Assembly: GCF_000970305.1 (NCBI RefSeq)
Contig: NZ_CP009517.1
Coordinates: 4,092,001-4,156,000, forward strand
Direction: 5' to 3'
DNA: 64,000 bases
Source of the DNA: Methanosarcina barkeri 3
Lineage (GTDB): Archaea > Halobacteriota > Methanosarcinia > Methanosarcinales > Methanosarcinaceae
A program made the translations under genes and the position numbers. The notes under the pieces are model-generated. The model saw nothing but the letters and a program-made list of their open reading frames with translations. It was not told the DNA's origin and did no database searches. Position 1 is the stretch's first letter, and every line of letters begins with the position of its first letter. This document shows, in pieces, positions 1-8,445 of this stretch.

Positions 1-186
1 GGGAAGTTTCCATACTGGCAAATTCCGAAGTAAAATGTCGAATAAGTCAGTATATACTAAATATATATTACAATTCCGCTTCTATATAAATATTTTAAGA
101 CATTCACAGTCCCAATTAGTGAATTCATACAAAAAGCTTTTATGTGAAAACGCTCATTTCGTATTCCGTACTAAGAAAAGCAAACA

Positions 187-261
187 GGGCTCGTGGCTTA
201 GCCAGGATATAGCGCTGGGCTTCTAACCCAGACGTCGGGGGTTCAAATCCCTTCGAGCCCG
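187..261 (+). tRNA. tRNA-Arg (anticodon TCT)
   Basis: A 75-nt cloverleaf can be drawn by eye: a 7-bp acceptor stem GGGCTCG/CGAGCCC, D arm with GCC..GGATAT..GC, anticodon stem CTGGG/CCCAG around loop CTTCTAA (anticodon TCT), and T arm GGGGG-TTCAAAT-CCCTT. There is no intron and CCA is not encoded. It would read AGA codons. TATA-like stretches lie about 90-135 bp upstream (near 52-70 and 80-95), which is further than usual, so the promoter is not assigned. Confidence 0.96.
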
Positions 262-539
262 CTTAATTCTTTATTTTTTCCAACAAGCCTTAGAAAGTAG
301 TTTTTTAATTTACTACTTACTTCAAATTAACCTGCACAACTGTTTTCGCTCTAGTTTTTAATAACAACTTACCTTTTAGTATAGAGCTTCGTCTTTCTAT
401 CTACCCTTTCTGTTTTTAAGCCTTCTATGCAGTAAAGAGCCTTAACATAAGCTGCAGTTTTACCATAGTACGTGCAGCTTTTGGTTTGAAACGTTTTATA
501 TTAAAAATTGTGGATCAAAACTATAGGGTTAAAATTGTA

Positions 540-695
540 GAATCAAAATTGAAGGATCGAAATTTGAGGATTAGAGTTAGAGGATTAGAGTTAGAGAATT
601 AAGATTAGAGGACTGAAATTGGAAGATCGAAATCGGGGAATAGAAATCGGAGAATAGAAATCGGAGAATAGAAATCGGAGAATAGAAATCGGAGG
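540..695. repeat. degenerate-to-exact 14-bp tandem array
   Basis: From about 540 the sequence drifts through variants of 'ggattagagttaga' and 'gatcgaaatt', then becomes near-exact at 634-689: four copies of cggagaatagaaat (first with one change). The gradient from diverged to identical units suggests recent expansion at one edge. The rest of the spacer 262-768 shows no gene. Confidence 0.85.
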
Positions 696-768
696 AGACA
701 TAGATAAAGTAATGTATAAAAAATTCTGTAAAAAGGAAGCCTAAAGAATCACTGGATGAAATCTGTTT

Positions 769-1080
769 TCATAATAACAGGCACCCCAACCCCAGTATGA
801 AAAGCATTACTCCTGACATTACTGATGTAATCAGCCCGATCTACCTGATGCTTTCGACTTTAGCTGCGAGACCCAGTGGCACCAGTAATATGAGATAAAA
901 TGAAGTTCCGATAAAAAATCCTCCAAATAGTAATATGCTGCCTGCAATACTGGCATACGATAAAGCTGCGGACATTGCCAGAAGGAATGGAGGACATACA
1001 TTAATTCCTGTCAGGAAGCCAAAAAAAGCAGGACAATTCATGTATTTTTTACTTAGCTTGCATAACCTGAAGTGAGGCCA
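769..1080 (-). pseudogene. C-terminal fragment of a TauE/UreH-like membrane protein with in-frame TAG
   Basis: An open frame of 66 codons from the ATG at 1041 to a TAG at 841 encodes a hydrophobic stretch with GINVCPPFLLA and FFIGTS, typical of the second half of sulfite exporter TauE/SafE or UreH-domain membrane proteins. Homology-like sequence also extends upstream of that ATG to about 1080 (ending CKLSKKY), so the ATG is internal. After the TAG the same frame runs 23 more codons (IGLITSVMSG...) to a TGA at 769-771 and looks like the family's C-terminal helix. The N-terminal half is missing, so it is most simply a decayed remnant. Since Methanosarcina decodes TAG as pyrrolysine, readthrough is possible but unproven. 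Confidence 0.6.
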
Positions 1081-1224
1081 TTTTTTACTGCTACGAAGAC
1101 TAGCATCAAGAAAAAAGTAGAATCGTAGCAGTCCCTTAAGAGAAAGAAAAGTTGAAAAAGAAAAGTATTAAGAGAAAGAAAGAAAAGTTGAAAAATAGAA
1201 TTTGTAATATTTCACTGCTGGAAG

Positions 1225-1932
1225 TTACTGCCCTGAGCTAGAAATCATTTTATATCCCTCTCCAGAGGGCATAATTATTGCCAGGATAATATACAGGACA
1301 ATACCAATTCCTTGCAAAGCAAGGGCTGCAAAAGCAAGCCTTATAAAGGTAGGGTCAATGCCAAAATACTCACCCAACCCCCCACAGACTCCGAAGAGCA
1401 TACGTTCTTTCTTGCTTTTAGTCAGGCGCTTTTTCATAGTGTAGGTGGTACGCTTTTCTCCTCCAGCTTCTTCCTGGGCTTTCCTGGATTCTTCTTTGAC
1501 CTTTTCTCTAGCTTCTCTAGAAAATTCCTCTTTTTTCTCCCCAGGTTCTATAATGACTCTCCCTTCCATATCTATAGGCTTTGTCCAGGATCTCTCAGTA
1601 TAGCCGGTCTCAAGTTCTCCCTGAGCCTTGAAATCGCTTTTATCCGGAACTTTTCTCTCTTTGAATGCTGGACTTTCTACGACTTCTTCCATATCTTCAG
1701 GTTTTTTCCAGGATTCCTCTTTATAGCCAGTTTCAAGGTCTCCTTGAGGTTTGAATTCGCTCTTTTTCGGCTCCTCTCTTTGCAGAGGTGCTCCACTTCC
1801 ACTGGTCACGTCGGTTTTCCCCCCAGGTTTCGTACTTGTTCCCCTTTCAGATTCGGCTTTAGCTATCCCTGGAACTTCAAAAAAACTTTTTTTAGTTACC
1901 TTTTTTTCTTGAGATTCGGGATTTTCCTGCAT
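1225..1932 (-). CDS. PspC-domain membrane protein with repeated N-terminal region
   Basis: 235 aa. Residues 167-223 are a PspC domain: basic KKRLTKSKKERM, then GVCGGLGEYFGID, then a membrane helix at about 198-221 ending IMPSG. PspC domains occur in phage-shock and envelope-stress proteins; a role in membrane stress here is inference. The first 160 residues are charged and probably disordered, and carry two copies of a motif of about 25 residues (58-82 and 99-123) sharing QG(D/E)LETGY and SW.KP.DME. The protein is likely anchored by its C-terminal helix with a cytoplasmic tail. It stands alone between AT-rich spacers. Confidence 0.82.
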   Translation of the reverse strand: MQENPESQEKKVTKKSFFEVPGIAKAESERGTSTKPGGKTDVTSGSGAPLQREEPKKSEFKPQGDLETGYKEESWKKPEDMEEVVESPAFKERKVPDKSDFKAQGELETGYTERSWTKPIDMEGRVIIEPGEKKEEFSREAREKVKEESRKAQEEAGGEKRTTYTMKKRLTKSKKERMLFGVCGGLGEYFGIDPTFIRLAFAALALQGIGIVLYIILAIIMPSGEGYKMISSSGQ

Positions 1933-2032
1933 AATGATTATTCTATTTTTGAGGATTTATAATATGCTGGTACATTTTCTATTCTCTTTGCTATTCTATT
2001 CTCTTTACTATTTTCATTTTTCCTCTTAGATT

Positions 2033-3487
2033 TCAGTGGCATTCCGAGCAGCCGCATTCATTTTTACTGCGGAAAATTCCATATAACATCAAGGGGAGAA
2101 GGAAAAATGCAAAACCTAACTTTAGATCTTCGGGAAGCAGCTCTTTTGCAGTCCCTACAGTTGCTACTGCATTAATCCCGAGTTTTAGATAAAACCAGTC
2201 CAGCAGGAAACCTGCCCCAAGTGCACAGAGGGAAATCATCCCAAGATATAGAGCTGCCGAACGTTTACCAAGAAAACGCGCAACCATCGTTATGGTTGCT
2301 GCATTAGTTGCCGGGCCTGCAAGTAGAAAGACAAAAGCTGTACCCGGACTCATGCCCTTGGATATGAGGCTTGCGGCAAGAGGAGTAGAAGCTGTTGCAC
2401 AGATATAAAGCGGAATTCCCACTAAGAGCATGACCAGCATTGAGCTAAAGCCGCCTCCCAGATAATTCTGAATCAGATTTTCGGGAATTGCATAGGAAAT
2501 TATTCCTGCAAAAAAGATTCCGATGAGCATCCATTTGGAGATCTCGGCTGGCAGCTCGATATAAGCATACTTAACTCCTTTAATCAGTGTAGATTTTATC
2601 GACTCCTTATTTTTTCTATCTTCTCCAGGCTCTAGATTTATCCCTTCTTTTCCGGGTTCCAGATTTATCCCTTCTTTTCCGAATTTTTTATATTTCCCAT
2701 CTTTTCCCAATTCTTGTTCTTCATACCCGCATTCCTGACATCCACAGGAAGAAACCTCTTTTCGGAAGTCCGAACTTACCATGGAAAGCCTCTGGATGTT
2801 TTCAGAGTTATTATTGATTTTCAGAAGCTTTGATCCTGAAGGCTTTACATCTATGGCCCTAGTCATAGTGCCTATAGACTCAATTTTTTCGCTACCGGAA
2901 TCTGCTGGCTTATGGCAACTGCAAGAGGAAGAGCTGCACGTTTTCTCCTGTAAAGGGGTACCGATAAAGGTTGAAACTGCAAGAACTCCTGCTTTTTTCC
3001 CGTAATTTTCCGGTTTTTTTATATTCATCTTTTCCGAATGTTCCCCGATCAAAAAGTTATCTGCAAGCCCTACAAGGACAGCGGTCACAAGGGCAGCAAG
3101 TGGACGGAAAACTGCCATCAGAGGATCCAGGAGAGCGTAACTAACTGCTATAGAGTCTACTCCTGTCTCAGGAGTCGAGATGAGGAAGGAAAGGGTTGCT
3201 CCCCTATTAGCTCCCCTTTTTCTGATTGACATAGCAGTAGGAACCACCCCACAGGAGCAGAGCGGTAAGGGAAGGCCTGCAAGGGCTGCATTGACAACAG
3301 AGCGAACTTTTCCTGCCGACGCTCCAAGATAATCCACGATCTTCTGGTCAGGCACCAGGACATTGAGAAGACCTGCAATACCCAGGCCGAAAATCAGATA
3401 AGGAGCCGTTTCTACGAAGATGTTCCAGGATTCCAGGAGAACTCCTAAAAGAAAAGCCAGAAAAGTGTTTAAAAATTCAAAGTTCAT
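2033..3487 (-). CDS. SO_0444-type Cu/Zn efflux permease (DUF318/ArsP_1 family)
   Basis: 484 aa from the ATG at 3487, which overlaps the upstream arsR stop (ATGA); an ATG-less 9-residue upstream extension is unlikely. Two DUF318-like membrane halves (about 1-145 and 310-475) are joined by a long cytosolic loop. The first half has the family signature PLPLCSCGVVPTAMSIRK with a Cys pair; the second has TASTPLAASLISKGMSPG. The loop is Cys/His-rich (CSSSSCSCH, CGCQEC) and also holds a short duplicated EGINLEPG segment; the C-terminus is CGCSECH. Members export heavy metals or arsenicals. Coupling to the metal-sensing ArsR supports metal efflux; the exact ion is not known. Confidence 0.85.
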   Translation of the reverse strand: MNFEFLNTFLAFLLGVLLESWNIFVETAPYLIFGLGIAGLLNVLVPDQKIVDYLGASAGKVRSVVNAALAGLPLPLCSCGVVPTAMSIRKRGANRGATLSFLISTPETGVDSIAVSYALLDPLMAVFRPLAALVTAVLVGLADNFLIGEHSEKMNIKKPENYGKKAGVLAVSTFIGTPLQEKTCSSSSCSCHKPADSGSEKIESIGTMTRAIDVKPSGSKLLKINNNSENIQRLSMVSSDFRKEVSSCGCQECGYEEQELGKDGKYKKFGKEGINLEPGKEGINLEPGEDRKNKESIKSTLIKGVKYAYIELPAEISKWMLIGIFFAGIISYAIPENLIQNYLGGGFSSMLVMLLVGIPLYICATASTPLAASLISKGMSPGTAFVFLLAGPATNAATITMVARFLGKRSAALYLGMISLCALGAGFLLDWFYLKLGINAVATVGTAKELLPEDLKLGFAFFLLPLMLYGIFRSKNECGCSECH

Positions 3488-3831
3488 GCTTTTTCCTCCA
3501 CATGTTCGAGGCACATTTCAATTAGTATGCTGACGTGCTCGTCTGCAATATAATAAATTGTAAATTTTCCTTCCCTTCTGACCCGTACGAGGTCAAGCTG
3601 CCTGAGGGTTCGAAGCCCGTGCGATACTGCGGATTGAGTGACACTAAGTGCCTGTTCGAGTTCACAGACGCACATCTCCTTTTGCTTTAATAAGAAAAGG
3701 ATCTTAAGACGAGTATCAGACTGGAGTGCCTGAAAAACTGCAGCCATCCGCGTGATACTTTCGGGGTCCGGAACTTTTTGTAACAATTTTTCTAGCTGTA
3801 TTGAGTCAACTCGTTCACAGTTGTCATGCAT
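3484..3831 (-). CDS. ArsR/SmtB-family metal-sensing repressor, CadC-like
   Basis: 115-aa winged-helix repressor. The recognition helix region (about 62-80, VTQSAVSHGLRTLRQ) is canonical. Potential metal ligands of both known site classes are present: C5, C54 and C56 (CVC) match an alpha-3N thiolate site, and D97, H99, H110 and E113 reproduce the 2-11-3 spacing of the alpha-5 site of SmtB and CadC. This combination predicts sensing of soft metals (Cd, Pb, Zn). It sits first in an operon with the efflux permease (4-bp overlap) and immediately behind a 12-2-12 palindrome overlapping its start, so autoregulation is expected. The metal is inferred, not shown. Confidence 0.93.
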   Translation of the reverse strand: MHDNCERVDSIQLEKLLQKVPDPESITRMAAVFQALQSDTRLKILFLLKQKEMCVCELEQALSVTQSAVSHGLRTLRQLDLVRVRREGKFTIYYIADEHVSILIEMCLEHVEEKA

Positions 3832-3832
3832 G

Positions 3833-3858
3833 AATATATGAACAGTTGTTCATATATT
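3833..3858. promoter_or_regulatory. 12-2-12 ArsR/SmtB operator
   Basis: A perfect inverted repeat: aatatatgaaca, spacer gt, tgttcatatatt. It contains the TGAACA..TGTTCA core of ArsR/SmtB operators and lies directly upstream of the arsR start (3831), where bound repressor would block transcription or translation initiation. Confidence 0.9.
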
Positions 3859-4005
3859 AATATCTTTTTAGGAATTGAATCACCTAAGAAAGTTGTCAGA
3901 ACCCTGGCGTTATGTTAAAACTCTAGAGTTTGTTAAAACCTTTAAATATCAAAACTGAAAATTTGTCAAAACTGAGGATTTGTCAAAATTCACGCTTCTT
4001 CGGGT

Positions 4006-4068
4006 ATAAAAAAGCTGTTCGAATGTTTATTTCATAAAAAAGCTGTTCGAATGTTTATTTCATAAAAA
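4006..4068. repeat. 28-bp direct repeat, two copies
   Basis: The unit begins ataaaaaagctgttcgaatg and is present at 4006-4033 and 4034-4061, with the start of a third copy. Just upstream, 3945-3990 holds shorter repeats of 'atttgtcaaaact'. All lie between the ecfT stop and the arsR promoter. Confidence 0.9.
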
Positions 4069-4086
4069 ATCCTCTTGAGCATTCGT

Positions 4087-4860
4087 TCAGAGAATTAGAA
4101 TAAAGAGAATAAAAAGTACGAGTATAAAAAAGGCTTCCCAATCATTTTTCTGCATGGAAAGCTCGTGTATTGATGTCCTTTGATTTCCCTGATAACCTCT
4201 GCCCTCCATCGCAAGGGCCAATTCTTCTGCGTCCCGAATTACGCCTCTTAGCAAAGGAACTGCAAGTGCAGGAATTGAACGGAAAGGATTTTTTACGAAG
4301 TCCATTCCTCTTGCAGTCTGAGCCGCTTTTGTCCGCTCTACCCTCTCGAACAGAAGGGGGAAAAATGCTATAGATATGTTCATCATTGTGGCAAGTTCAA
4401 AAGAGCTAATCCCCAGCCAGCGCAATGGCAAAGGCCTTACCATCCTTTCTACACCGCAGGTAATTGCAGACGGATCGGTGCTGGCTGTCAGGAGGGCTGC
4501 GAAAAGCAAAAGGAATATAAATCGGGCAGCAAGTTTGAGTCCTTTTTCCAGCCCTTCCAGACTTGGCTGCAGAATCCAGTAAGAAGCAAAGGGCCTTCCA
4601 TCAGTAAAAAACATCTGCGTAAGAAAGATAAAAAATATAAACAGCATCATAGGCCTTACTGCTCTGAGAAATATTTTTATTGGCAGTCCTGAAAGCAAAG
4701 CGAGGACAAAGAAAAATGCGAAAAGAGCCACTATTCCTGCAAAATTATCAACCCTGAATGTCAGAATTCCGAGCAGCATTACGGTTGTAACTTTTGTCCT
4801 GGGGTCAAGCCTGTGGATAACGGAAGCCCCGGGCACGTAACTGAAGACAGGTTCCTGCAT
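4087..4860 (-). CDS. ecfT: ECF transporter transmembrane (T) component
   Basis: 257 aa with about five to six membrane helices. It starts with the family N-terminus (FSYVPGASVIHRLDPRTKV) and carries the two cytoplasmic coupling motifs AQTARGMDF and AMEGRGY (A-R-G and G-R-G) that dock on the EcfA ATPases. EcfT couples ATP hydrolysis to the toppling of the substrate-binding S component. As last gene of the cluster bioY-ecfA-ecfA-ecfT it most likely serves biotin uptake, though T units can be shared with other S components. A 229-bp repeat-filled gap separates it from the preceding ATPase gene. Confidence 0.92.
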   Translation of the reverse strand: MQEPVFSYVPGASVIHRLDPRTKVTTVMLLGILTFRVDNFAGIVALFAFFFVLALLSGLPIKIFLRAVRPMMLFIFFIFLTQMFFTDGRPFASYWILQPSLEGLEKGLKLAARFIFLLLFAALLTASTDPSAITCGVERMVRPLPLRWLGISSFELATMMNISIAFFPLLFERVERTKAAQTARGMDFVKNPFRSIPALAVPLLRGVIRDAEELALAMEGRGYQGNQRTSIHELSMQKNDWEAFFILVLFILFILIL

Positions 4861-4914
4861 ATTTCCTTCGATTTTCTTTATAAATTATCTTTCAGGAATT
4901 TTTCGGAGCTTCCC

Positions 4915-5085
4915 GTTTTAGTTAATTCCCGTTTTAGTTAATTCCCGTTTTAGTTAGTTTCCATTTTAGTTAGTTTTCACTTTAGTTAATTCACACTTTA
5001 GTTAATTCACACTTTAGTTAATTCACGTTTTAATTAGTTTCCGTTTTAGTTAATCACCTTTCCAGTTAATTACCATTCCAGTGAA
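4915..5085. repeat. about 16-bp tandem array (ttttagttaattcccg variants)
   Basis: About ten degenerate copies of a 16-17 bp unit with the core tttagttaattcac or cccgttttagtta. It fills the gap between the ecfA and ecfT genes of one operon. Confidence 0.88.
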
Positions 5086-5089
5086 TTAC

Positions 5090-5929
5090 CTATTTATTCT
5101 CATTATTGTCTCTTCCAAGAATCGATTTTAATCTCATAATCTCTTCAAGAGCGTCTTCAACCGTGAAGACTGTAAGGTTTACTGGCAGTCCTCTTGCTCC
5201 GAGTTCTTTCATCATGGAAGCTATAGGCGGAAGAGGCTCGAACCCCTTTTTGAGGTAGCTTTCCCGGCTTCCCTGAAAAGCTATTCTTCCTTCCCTTAGG
5301 AGAACTATCTTTTCCAGCAAGGGGAAGAATCCTTTAAGATTATGGGTTACAGTTATGACTGCAGTACCCTTTTCTTTTATTCTGTAAAGTGTCTTAAGAA
5401 TGTCCTTTTTCCCAATCGGGTCAAGCCCTGTTATGGGTTCATCGAGTACCAGATAGTCTGGCCTGAGGGCAAGAGCACTTGCAAGAGCAACTCTTTGCAT
5501 TTCCCCTCCACTCAGATTGAAAGGGTCTCGAGAAAGCTCGGTCTGGTCAAGAGAAACAGCTTCAATTGCCTCATATACCCTTTGCTCGGTTTCTTTTTTT
5601 GAGTACCCAAAATTCAGGGGCCCAAAAGCTATTTCCTCGTACACAGTTTTACAAAAGAGTTGATCAGCAGCTTGTTGGAAAACCATCCCTATCTTACGTT
5701 TTGCTTCTCTTGAAGAAGGATCAAGACCATCCACACGAACGATTCCGGTTTCCGGCTTAAAAATTCCGTTGAAAAGTTTTATTAGGGTAGATTTCCCTGC
5801 GCCTTTTTCCCCCAGTATTCCTACAAACTCTCCTTTTTCTATCCGCAGGTTAATTTCTCTCAAAGCGGAGGTTTCTAGAGGAGTCTTTTTGGAGTAGGAA
5901 AAGCTTACGTTTTCAAGAATAATTGGCAT
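5090..5929 (-). CDS. ecfA2: ECF transporter ATP-binding protein (second A component)
   Basis: 279-aa ABC ATPase. Walker A GEKGAGKS at 40-47, Q-loop VFQQAADQLF, signature LSGGEMQRVALA and Walker B YLVLDEPITGLD are intact. A C-terminal tail of about 60 residues with a late acidic helix is typical of EcfA. It overlaps the upstream ATPase gene by 25 bp, with its ribosome site (agagga) inside that gene. Together with the other A component it forms the asymmetric ATPase dimer of the ECF module. Confidence 0.92.
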   Translation of the reverse strand: MPIILENVSFSYSKKTPLETSALREINLRIEKGEFVGILGEKGAGKSTLIKLFNGIFKPETGIVRVDGLDPSSREAKRKIGMVFQQAADQLFCKTVYEEIAFGPLNFGYSKKETEQRVYEAIEAVSLDQTELSRDPFNLSGGEMQRVALASALALRPDYLVLDEPITGLDPIGKKDILKTLYRIKEKGTAVITVTHNLKGFFPLLEKIVLLREGRIAFQGSRESYLKKGFEPLPPIASMMKELGARGLPVNLTVFTVEDALEEIMRLKSILGRDNNENK

Positions 5930-6729
5930 ATTTCCTCTGCAAAGCTCTGGGGGGAAGCGGTTTTTTCCCAGGGAATTATTACTCCATGTGTTTTCAGGGT
6001 CTCTGCTAGCTCTATCAGGGAAGGCAGGTCAAGTCCAAGGGCCTCGAGGGAAATATCGGAAAAAATGCTTTCCGGCTCGCCTTCAAGCATTATTTTCCCT
6101 TTTTCCATGACAATAATTCGGTCTGCGTCATGAAGTTCTTCGAGATTGTGAGTGATATATATAATGGTCTTTCCTTTCCCGTGCAGCTTTTTTATAATTT
6201 CCAGGACAGAAATTCCGGATTCAGGGTCAAGCATGGAAGTTACCTCATCAAAGATGAGACATTCAGGCCTCATTGCAAGAACCCCTGCCAGGGCTACACA
6301 CTGTCCCTGTCCTCCACTCAAAGTTTTCGGAGAACGATGCCTGTACTTCTCAAGACCGGTTTCGGCAAGTGCCATATCAACACACTTTCTGATTTCCATG
6401 GGGGAAAAGCAAAGATTTTCTGGGCCAAAAGCCAGATCTTCTTCGACTGTCCGGCCTACAAATTGAGTTTCAGGATTCTGGAACACGATACCTACGAACT
6501 TTCGGATTTCTGGAAGTTTTGAGGGATCGCGGGTGTCCATTCCCCTTATCATTACCTTGCCAGCCTGTGGTTTCAGGAGCCCACTTAATTGAAGAGCAAG
6601 TGTGGATTTTCCACTGCCATTTTTTCCGATTACCCCTATGAATTCCCCTTTTTTTATAACCAGATTTAGGTTCTTAAGCGCAGGAGTACCATCAGGATAA
6701 CTGTAACTCACTTTTTCAAGCCTGATCAT
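5905..6729 (-). CDS. ecfA1: ECF transporter ATP-binding protein (first A component)
   Basis: 274-aa ABC ATPase with Walker A GKNGSGKS (35-42), Q-loop VFQNPETQFVG, signature LSGGQGQ and Walker B CLIFDEVTSMLDPES. The residue after the signature is Cys (GQC) where Arg is usual, a minor oddity. It is translated with the downstream A component (25-bp overlap) and follows bioY by 128 bp. Confidence 0.92.
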   Translation of the reverse strand: MIRLEKVSYSYPDGTPALKNLNLVIKKGEFIGVIGKNGSGKSTLALQLSGLLKPQAGKVMIRGMDTRDPSKLPEIRKFVGIVFQNPETQFVGRTVEEDLAFGPENLCFSPMEIRKCVDMALAETGLEKYRHRSPKTLSGGQGQCVALAGVLAMRPECLIFDEVTSMLDPESGISVLEIIKKLHGKGKTIIYITHNLEELHDADRIIVMEKGKIMLEGEPESIFSDISLEALGLDLPSLIELAETLKTHGVIIPWEKTASPQSFAEEICQLFLKT

Positions 6730-6857
6730 GTTTACTCTGAATTTTAAGTTTCATTTCAAATTCTTTATAAATTTCTCAATAATTTGAGTTTCATTTATAT
6801 TTTCTGCTTACCTAGAAAAAAATTAAAAGAAAATAGCTTTAGAGCTTGAGAGTAGCT

Positions 6858-7421
6858 TTAGAGCTTGTAAGTTGAAGCAATATATGCGGCAACTCCAGTT
6901 TTTACAATTTCTCCAGGCAGAAAAGGAACGACGCCAAGAACAAGGGCTGTTCCAGGCCCGATTTCAGACATAAACATTAATTGAATAAATCCGCAGGTAT
7001 AGATAACCAGGACTCCTGCGCTCATATTAATGACATTAATCAAGAGGCCGGGCTTGCTAGCGTTTTCAGCCTTTTCGGAGAGTTTTCCCACAGTATAAGC
7101 CGCCAGAATGAAACCGATTATGTACCCGCCTGTTGGCCCAAAAAGTACGCCCATTCCGGAACTACCTCCTGCAAATACAGGAAGTCCTGCAATACCAAGC
7201 AGGGTATATACTATTATACTCAAGCCTCCCCATTTGCTTTTCAGCATGCTTCCGGCAAGCAGGACAAAGAAAACCTGCAGTGTAACAGGAAGTGGAGAGA
7301 AAGGTATAGGGATCTGTATGTAAGCTCCTACTGCGGTCAGGGCTGCAAAAAGAGATGCGAAAACCATCATTCTTAGTTCAGGAGTCTGGTTGGAATAGAG
7401 CTCGTTGTTTTTTATATGCAC
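6858..7421 (-). CDS. bioY: Biotin ECF transporter S component BioY
   Basis: 187 aa from the GTG at 7421, chosen because AGAGGA lies 6 nt before it; an in-frame TTG at 7439 is possible. The sequence has the BioY pattern: IPIPFSPLPVTLQVF near the N-terminus, six hydrophobic helices, and a GPTGGYIIGF motif in the middle, which belongs to the biotin-binding core. It captures biotin in the membrane and docks on EcfT. Methanosarcina need biotin for pyruvate carboxylase. Confidence 0.93.
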   Translation of the reverse strand: MHIKNNELYSNQTPELRMMVFASLFAALTAVGAYIQIPIPFSPLPVTLQVFFVLLAGSMLKSKWGGLSIIVYTLLGIAGLPVFAGGSSGMGVLFGPTGGYIIGFILAAYTVGKLSEKAENASKPGLLINVINMSAGVLVIYTCGFIQLMFMSEIGPGTALVLGVVPFLPGEIVKTGVAAYIASTYKL

Positions 7422-7439
7422 ATATTTTCCTCTTATCAA

Positions 7440-7854
7440 TTATTATTGGGTTTTTCTAATTTTTTCACCTTTTTCAAGCCTGTCAAAGCTTTTTATGCCC
7501 CTAAATTGGCAGGCAATATAATCCGGTTCAAAGAAAGGATATAACAGGTATAAAGACTGGAACCGCAGTAAACTTACTATCCTTATAATGATAACTTCAT
7601 AAAGGTTAATTTCAGCCCTGGAAGATATATTTCAATTGAAAACTTGAAAATGTAAAGTATTGTTAACCTTTGGAAGATTAATGGTTTACATTGGATTTAA
7701 AACTTTCCTGAAAAATGCTGGTTCTTGTTTCCAGGTTTACATTTCTCAGCTATGAAGCGATAATTTGATATATATCTTATACCGGTATTATGGATCACCT
7801 GAAATGTAAATTCAGTAGATAGTTGTAAGATTGTATTTTGAGGAAGCTTTTCAT
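7440..7854. other. intergenic spacer between bioY and tRNA-Arg
   Basis: 415 bp, AT-rich, no ORF that looks coding. A TATA-like stretch at about 7766-7782 (tttgatatatatctt) could serve the tRNA. Short 'ggtttacatt' copies at about 7683 and 7734 and an inverted 'aatgtaaat' near 7803 are noted, but no known biotin operator is recognisable. Confidence 0.5.
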
Positions 7855-7929
7855 GGGCGCGTGGCCTAGCCAGGATATGGCGGCAGCCTCCTAAGCTGTA
7901 AATCGGGGGTTCAAATCCCTTCGCGCCCG
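7855..7929 (+). tRNA. tRNA-Arg (anticodon CCT)
   Basis: 75 nt; acceptor stem GGGCGCG/CGCGCCC, anticodon stem GCAGC/GCTGT (one G-T pair) with loop CTCCTAA (anticodon CCT), T arm GGGGG-TTCAAAT-CCCTT. It has the same overall layout as the TCT tRNA at 187-261 and reads AGG codons. No intron, no encoded CCA. Confidence 0.96.
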
Positions 7930-7944
7930 CTAATTTCCTTTGAT

Positions 7945-8240
7945 CTGTCTTTTTTGTAACCAGTATTACTTAACTGTCTTTTTTGTAATCAGTATTACTT
8001 AACTGTCTTTTTTGTAATCAGTATTACTTAACTGTCTTTTTCGTAACCAGTATTTACTTAACCTGTCCTTTTGTAATTCTATTTGTTAAACTCGTCTTTT
8101 TCGTAACTCATATTTACCTAATCTGTTTTTTGTAATCTTATTTATTTAACCTACTTTTTTCATAATCCCATTTGTTTAACCTACTTTTTTCGTAATCCTA
8201 TTTGTTTAACCTGCTTTTTTCGTAATTTTATTTGCTTAAC
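7945..8240. repeat. about 29-30 bp degenerate tandem array
   Basis: About ten copies of a unit like 'aactgtcttttttgtaatcagtattactt'. The first three are nearly identical and later ones drift (cttttttcgtaatcctatttgtttaac). Pyrimidine-rich, no ORF. It fills most of the gap between the tRNA and the acetyltransferase gene. Confidence 0.88.
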
Positions 8241-8445
8241 CTGTATCCTTCGGTTTTTTTAAGGAGTGGAAGTCTATTTTTGAACCACATAGCTTTCAAC
8301 TCTAAGGCTTGCTGAATATTCTGCCTGCTTAGAAGAACCGAATTTTTCTGAGTAACCGGGTACTCTTGTAAACAATGGAAAATTTCTTATCTGGAAAGTA
8401 AGTATTGCATAGAAGTACACAATAAGGTTTTATTATTATGACCCA

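Noticed and set aside
35-226. 63-codon open frame overlapping the first tRNA
   Set aside because: It runs into the tRNA-Arg gene and has no ribosome site or family resemblance.
1312-1962. 216-codon frame antisense to the PspC-domain gene
   Set aside because: Phe/Ser-rich shadow of a Lys/Glu-rich coding strand; the minus-strand gene has a recognised domain.
187-7929. integrated element bounded by the two tRNA-Arg genes
   Set aside because: Shared sequence between the two is just tRNA similarity; there is no integrase and the genes between are ordinary.
7945-8240. possible CRISPR array
   Set aside because: Units follow each other directly without unique spacers and drift gradually; no cas genes nearby. 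The same holds for the other tandem arrays.
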